Shown piece by piece: positions 6,457 to 7,927 of a DNA stretch of 7,927 nt. Location: assembly GCA_964518335.1 (NCBI GenBank), contig CAZFDT010000130.1, positions 1 to 7,927 of the forward strand, in the 5' to 3' direction. Under the pieces are notes generated by a model. That model saw only the letters and a list, made by a program, of their open reading frames with translations, was not told the origin of the DNA and made no database searches. The position numbers were made by a program, and so were the translations under genes. The stretch's first letter is position 1. Every line of letters starts with the position of its first letter. This stretch comes from CAZFDT01 sp964518335 (lineage in GTDB: Bacteria; Planctomycetota; Phycisphaerae; Phycisphaerales; Phycisphaeraceae).

Positions 6457-6681
6457 GGTCGCCGTCGACAGTTGTGGCAGTCGATCGGCAGCGTGATGGA
6501 CAGCGGCGAGTCGTGACACTCCCGCGTGCCCCAATCCTCAGCAGGGCGCACAAAGCCGGCAACCAGCATGGGTCAGGCGGTCGGGGAGCAGCCACAGATC
6601 TGCAGGGAAGCAGATCCAGTTATTGTGGAATGGTTTGTATCCGCGGCACACCGGGAATGCTGCTCCCTGTGAGGTGTTGTC
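6457..6681 (+). promoter_or_regulatory. Structured 5' leader with consecutive hairpins before the second beta-helix gene; no gene seen
   Basis: No convincing coding sequence lies between 6380 and 6681. Downstream of the promoter candidate, several stems can be read directly. Hairpin 1: GCCGTCGAC (6461-6469) with GTCGATCGGC (6480-6489), nine pairs and one bulged T. Hairpin 2: GCGGCGAGT (6503-6511) with ACTCCCGC (6518-6525), eight pairs and a bulged C. Hairpin 3: GTGCCCC (6526-6532) with GGGCGCAC (6544-6551), seven pairs and a bulged C. A long-range stem joins CGGGGAGCAGC (6582-6592) to GCTGCTCCCTG (6659-6669), eleven pairs with one G-U, and closes a region holding hairpin GATCTGC/GCAGATC (6597-6603/6610-6616, loop AGGGAA). 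The long stem ends one base before the Shine-Dalgarno site. This could be a cis-regulatory RNA; I do not recognise a known riboswitch class, and the pairing is manual. Confidence 0.4.
6671..6676 (+). promoter_or_regulatory. Strong Shine-Dalgarno site that fixes the start of the second beta-helix gene
   Basis: GAGGTG at 6671-6676 is a strong match to the 16S rRNA tail and lies five bases before ATG 6682. It favours ATG 6682 over the in-frame ATG 6688. It is the best ribosome binding site in the window and sits directly after the closing stem of the structured leader, so stem formation could affect access to it. Confidence 0.7.
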
Positions 6682-7927
6682 ATGCGAATGCCCGTCGCGC
6701 AGTTGGCCCTGCTCTTGGCCCTTTCCACCGTTGCGCTCGCCAGTGACGCCAAACCCTGGATCGATCTGTCCAACATGCCGTCGCACTACGTCGTCGCGGC
6801 CGGCGAACCGGTGTACTGCGTGACGCCGGGCATCACCGATCATGACGTGGTCATCTGCTCGGCGCTGGACACCTCCGTGGAACCCTGGAAACAGGTCGAG
6901 GGCTTCAAGCTCGTGATGGGCGCCTATCGCGGCGGCCTGCGCTTTGTCAGTGGCGAGGACATGAAGAGGCTGGTCCCCGGCCAGTACGTGCTGCGCATGT
7001 CCGTGGTCGGCAGTGAACTCACCGCCGATCACGTGCTGACGGTGCGCGGGCCCAGCCCTTTGCCTCCCGACGATGTCGAGCGAATCGAGATCTCGGAGGA
7101 AGAGGAGCTGGCCGAGGAGCCTGTCGAGCCGGAAACGCCGCAGGAGCCCAAGCTGCCCGAGGCTCCGAAGGCGGCGGAGCCGGAGCCGACGCCCCCGGCC
7201 ACGGTGGTGCCCTTTGACCCGTCGCAGATCGGTGGCAGCGCCACCGGATTCGTGGAATACAAGCCGCAGTCCGACAGCCAGGTGCATTACGTGCCGTCCG
7301 GCGGAAGCATCTATGCGGCCTACGACAAACTGCGCGACGGATACCCCGATTTCATCGTACTCCAAGCCGGCGGAAGCTATGACATCAGCAGCCCGATCAA
7401 GTGGACCAAGTCCGGTCGTTCCGCGTCGGCGCCCATGGTGCTGGGCGTGATGGGCGACGGCCCTCGCCCCGTGGTCCGCACCCGCGGCCAGGGATTCCTG
7501 CAGGCCAACGACGGCACGATTCGTCATCTGGTCTTCGACGGACTCGAAATCATCGCCACCCGTCGCGATCCTGACAGCAAGGACTTCAACGGCGGCGGCA
7601 CCTACGAAAATGCCTTCAATATCTCCAGCCCAGCCGTTGGCATCACCTTCCAGGACTGCGACATCCGCTACTTCACCTTCGGCATGGTCATCGACGACTG
7701 GCGCGACCACGGCGGCACCGCCCGCATCCGCGACGTGACCCTGCGCCGCTGCATCGTCCGCGACAGCTACTCCTTCGGCGGCGACCACTCCTCCGGCCTG
7801 TTCATGACGGAGATCGAGAACCTGACGCTGGACGGTTGCATCTTCGACCACAACGGCTGGAGCGAGCGAGTGTCGTCGTCGAAGCGGATCGGGTTCAACC
7901 ACAACATCTACCTGATGAACTGCCGCA
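6682..7927 (+). CDS. Secreted multi-domain right-handed parallel beta-helix protein (3' end outside window)
   Basis: Open from ATG 6682 to the window edge (415 codons seen, no stop). Residues 1-20 are a Sec signal peptide with a short basic start, a Leu/Ala-rich core and an ALA|S cleavage site. Residues ~24-122 form a beta-rich module ending VPGQYVLRMSVVG and TADHVLTVRG, reminiscent of an Ig-like or carbohydrate-binding sandwich but not assigned. Residues ~130-175 are a Glu/Pro-rich spacer (EEEELAEEPVEPETP). From ~180 begins a beta-helix: HYVPSGGSIYAAYDKL (202-217), FIVLQAGGSYDISSPI (224-239), then coils ITFQDCDI (321-328), VTLRRCIV (352-359), LTLDGCIF (381-388) and IYLMNC (409-414). Cys326, 357, 386 and 414 recur every 28-31 residues, a stacked Cys ladder. 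Related folds include pectate and alginate lyases, epimerases and adhesins; the activity is unknown. It probably acts outside the inner membrane on, or bound to, the polysaccharide made by the adjacent genes, which is inferred from position. Confidence 0.82.
   Translation, partial: MRMPVAQLALLLALSTVALASDAKPWIDLSNMPSHYVVAAGEPVYCVTPGITDHDVVICSALDTSVEPWKQVEGFKLVMGAYRGGLRFVSGEDMKRLVPGQYVLRMSVVGSELTADHVLTVRGPSPLPPDDVERIEISEEEELAEEPVEPETPQEPKLPEAPKAAEPEPTPPATVVPFDPSQIGGSATGFVEYKPQSDSQVHYVPSGGSIYAAYDKLRDGYPDFIVLQAGGSYDISSPIKWTKSGRSASAPMVLGVMGDGPRPVVRTRGQGFLQANDGTIRHLVFDGLEIIATRRDPDSKDFNGGGTYENAFNISSPAVGITFQDCDIRYFTFGMVIDDWRDHGGTARIRDVTLRRCIVRDSYSFGGDHSSGLFMTEIENLTLDGCIFDHNGWSERVSSSKRIGFNHNIYLMNCR

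Noticed and set aside
6538..6592. Resemblance to the cyclic di-GMP-I riboswitch (GEMM) because of CGCACAAAGCCGG at about 6547-6559
   Set aside because: The preceding GGCAAACC-type segment and the later GGTAGC..GGGTTACC segment are not found in the right order, and the conserved GACGCAAAGC core is not matched. A covariance-model search would settle it.
6474..6746. Possible small gene of 90 codons in the leader
   Set aside because: It lacks a ribosome site, shows no domain or signal, and runs 65 bases into the beta-helix gene in another frame.
6538..7902. Minus-strand open frame of 454 codons opposite the second beta-helix gene
   Set aside because: The plus-strand reading has a signal peptide, a Shine-Dalgarno site and periodic beta-helix coils. 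The minus reading is a Val/Ala/Gly/Asp-rich shadow with no motif.

Overview
The window is a compact, single-strand (+) block of genes for assembling and exporting a surface polysaccharide, from a GC-rich bacterium. No rRNA, tRNA, CRISPR array, integrase or insertion sequence is visible, and every convincing gene reads left to right. Parallel beta-helix secreted proteins beside such a cluster and generally poor Shine-Dalgarno sites would fit a Planctomycetota-type organism (for example Phycisphaerae). That assignment is inference from gene style, not something the sequence proves.

Layout. (1) Bases 2-412 are the last 136 codons of a secreted beta-helix-type protein. It is followed by a strong GC-rich inverted repeat (422-464). 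(2) Bases 509-4932 hold four tightly packed genes: a Wzx-type lipid-linked oligosaccharide flippase, two family-2 (GT-A) glycosyltransferases that look like diverged tandem copies, and one family-4 (GT-B) glycosyltransferase. They are joined by a 4-base ATGA overlap, an 8-base overlap and a 2-base gap, so they are almost certainly one transcript with coupled translation. (3) An O-antigen ligase/polymerase-like membrane protein (4940-6379) follows 7 bases later and probably belongs to the same operon. (4) Bases 6380-6681 carry no gene. They hold a weak terminator candidate, an AT-rich patch with a tandem direct repeat, a promoter candidate, and a roughly 220-base leader that folds on paper into consecutive hairpins ending just before a good Shine-Dalgarno site. 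(5) From 6682 to the window edge runs the first 415 codons of a secreted protein: signal peptide, small beta-rich domain, Glu/Pro-rich linker, then a right-handed parallel beta-helix with a Cys ladder.

How they may work together. The three glycosyltransferases would extend a lipid-linked oligosaccharide on the cytoplasmic face. The Wzx-like protein would flip it and the Wzy/WaaL-like protein would polymerise or ligate it outside. The two beta-helix proteins at the borders could bind, cleave or epimerise the exported glycan; that role is inferred from fold and position only. The initiating sugar-phosphate transferase, chain-length regulator and outer-membrane exporter are not in this window.

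The most unusual element is the structured leader with its repeat-bearing promoter region before the last gene. The genes themselves are recognisable family members in a fairly ordinary arrangement.
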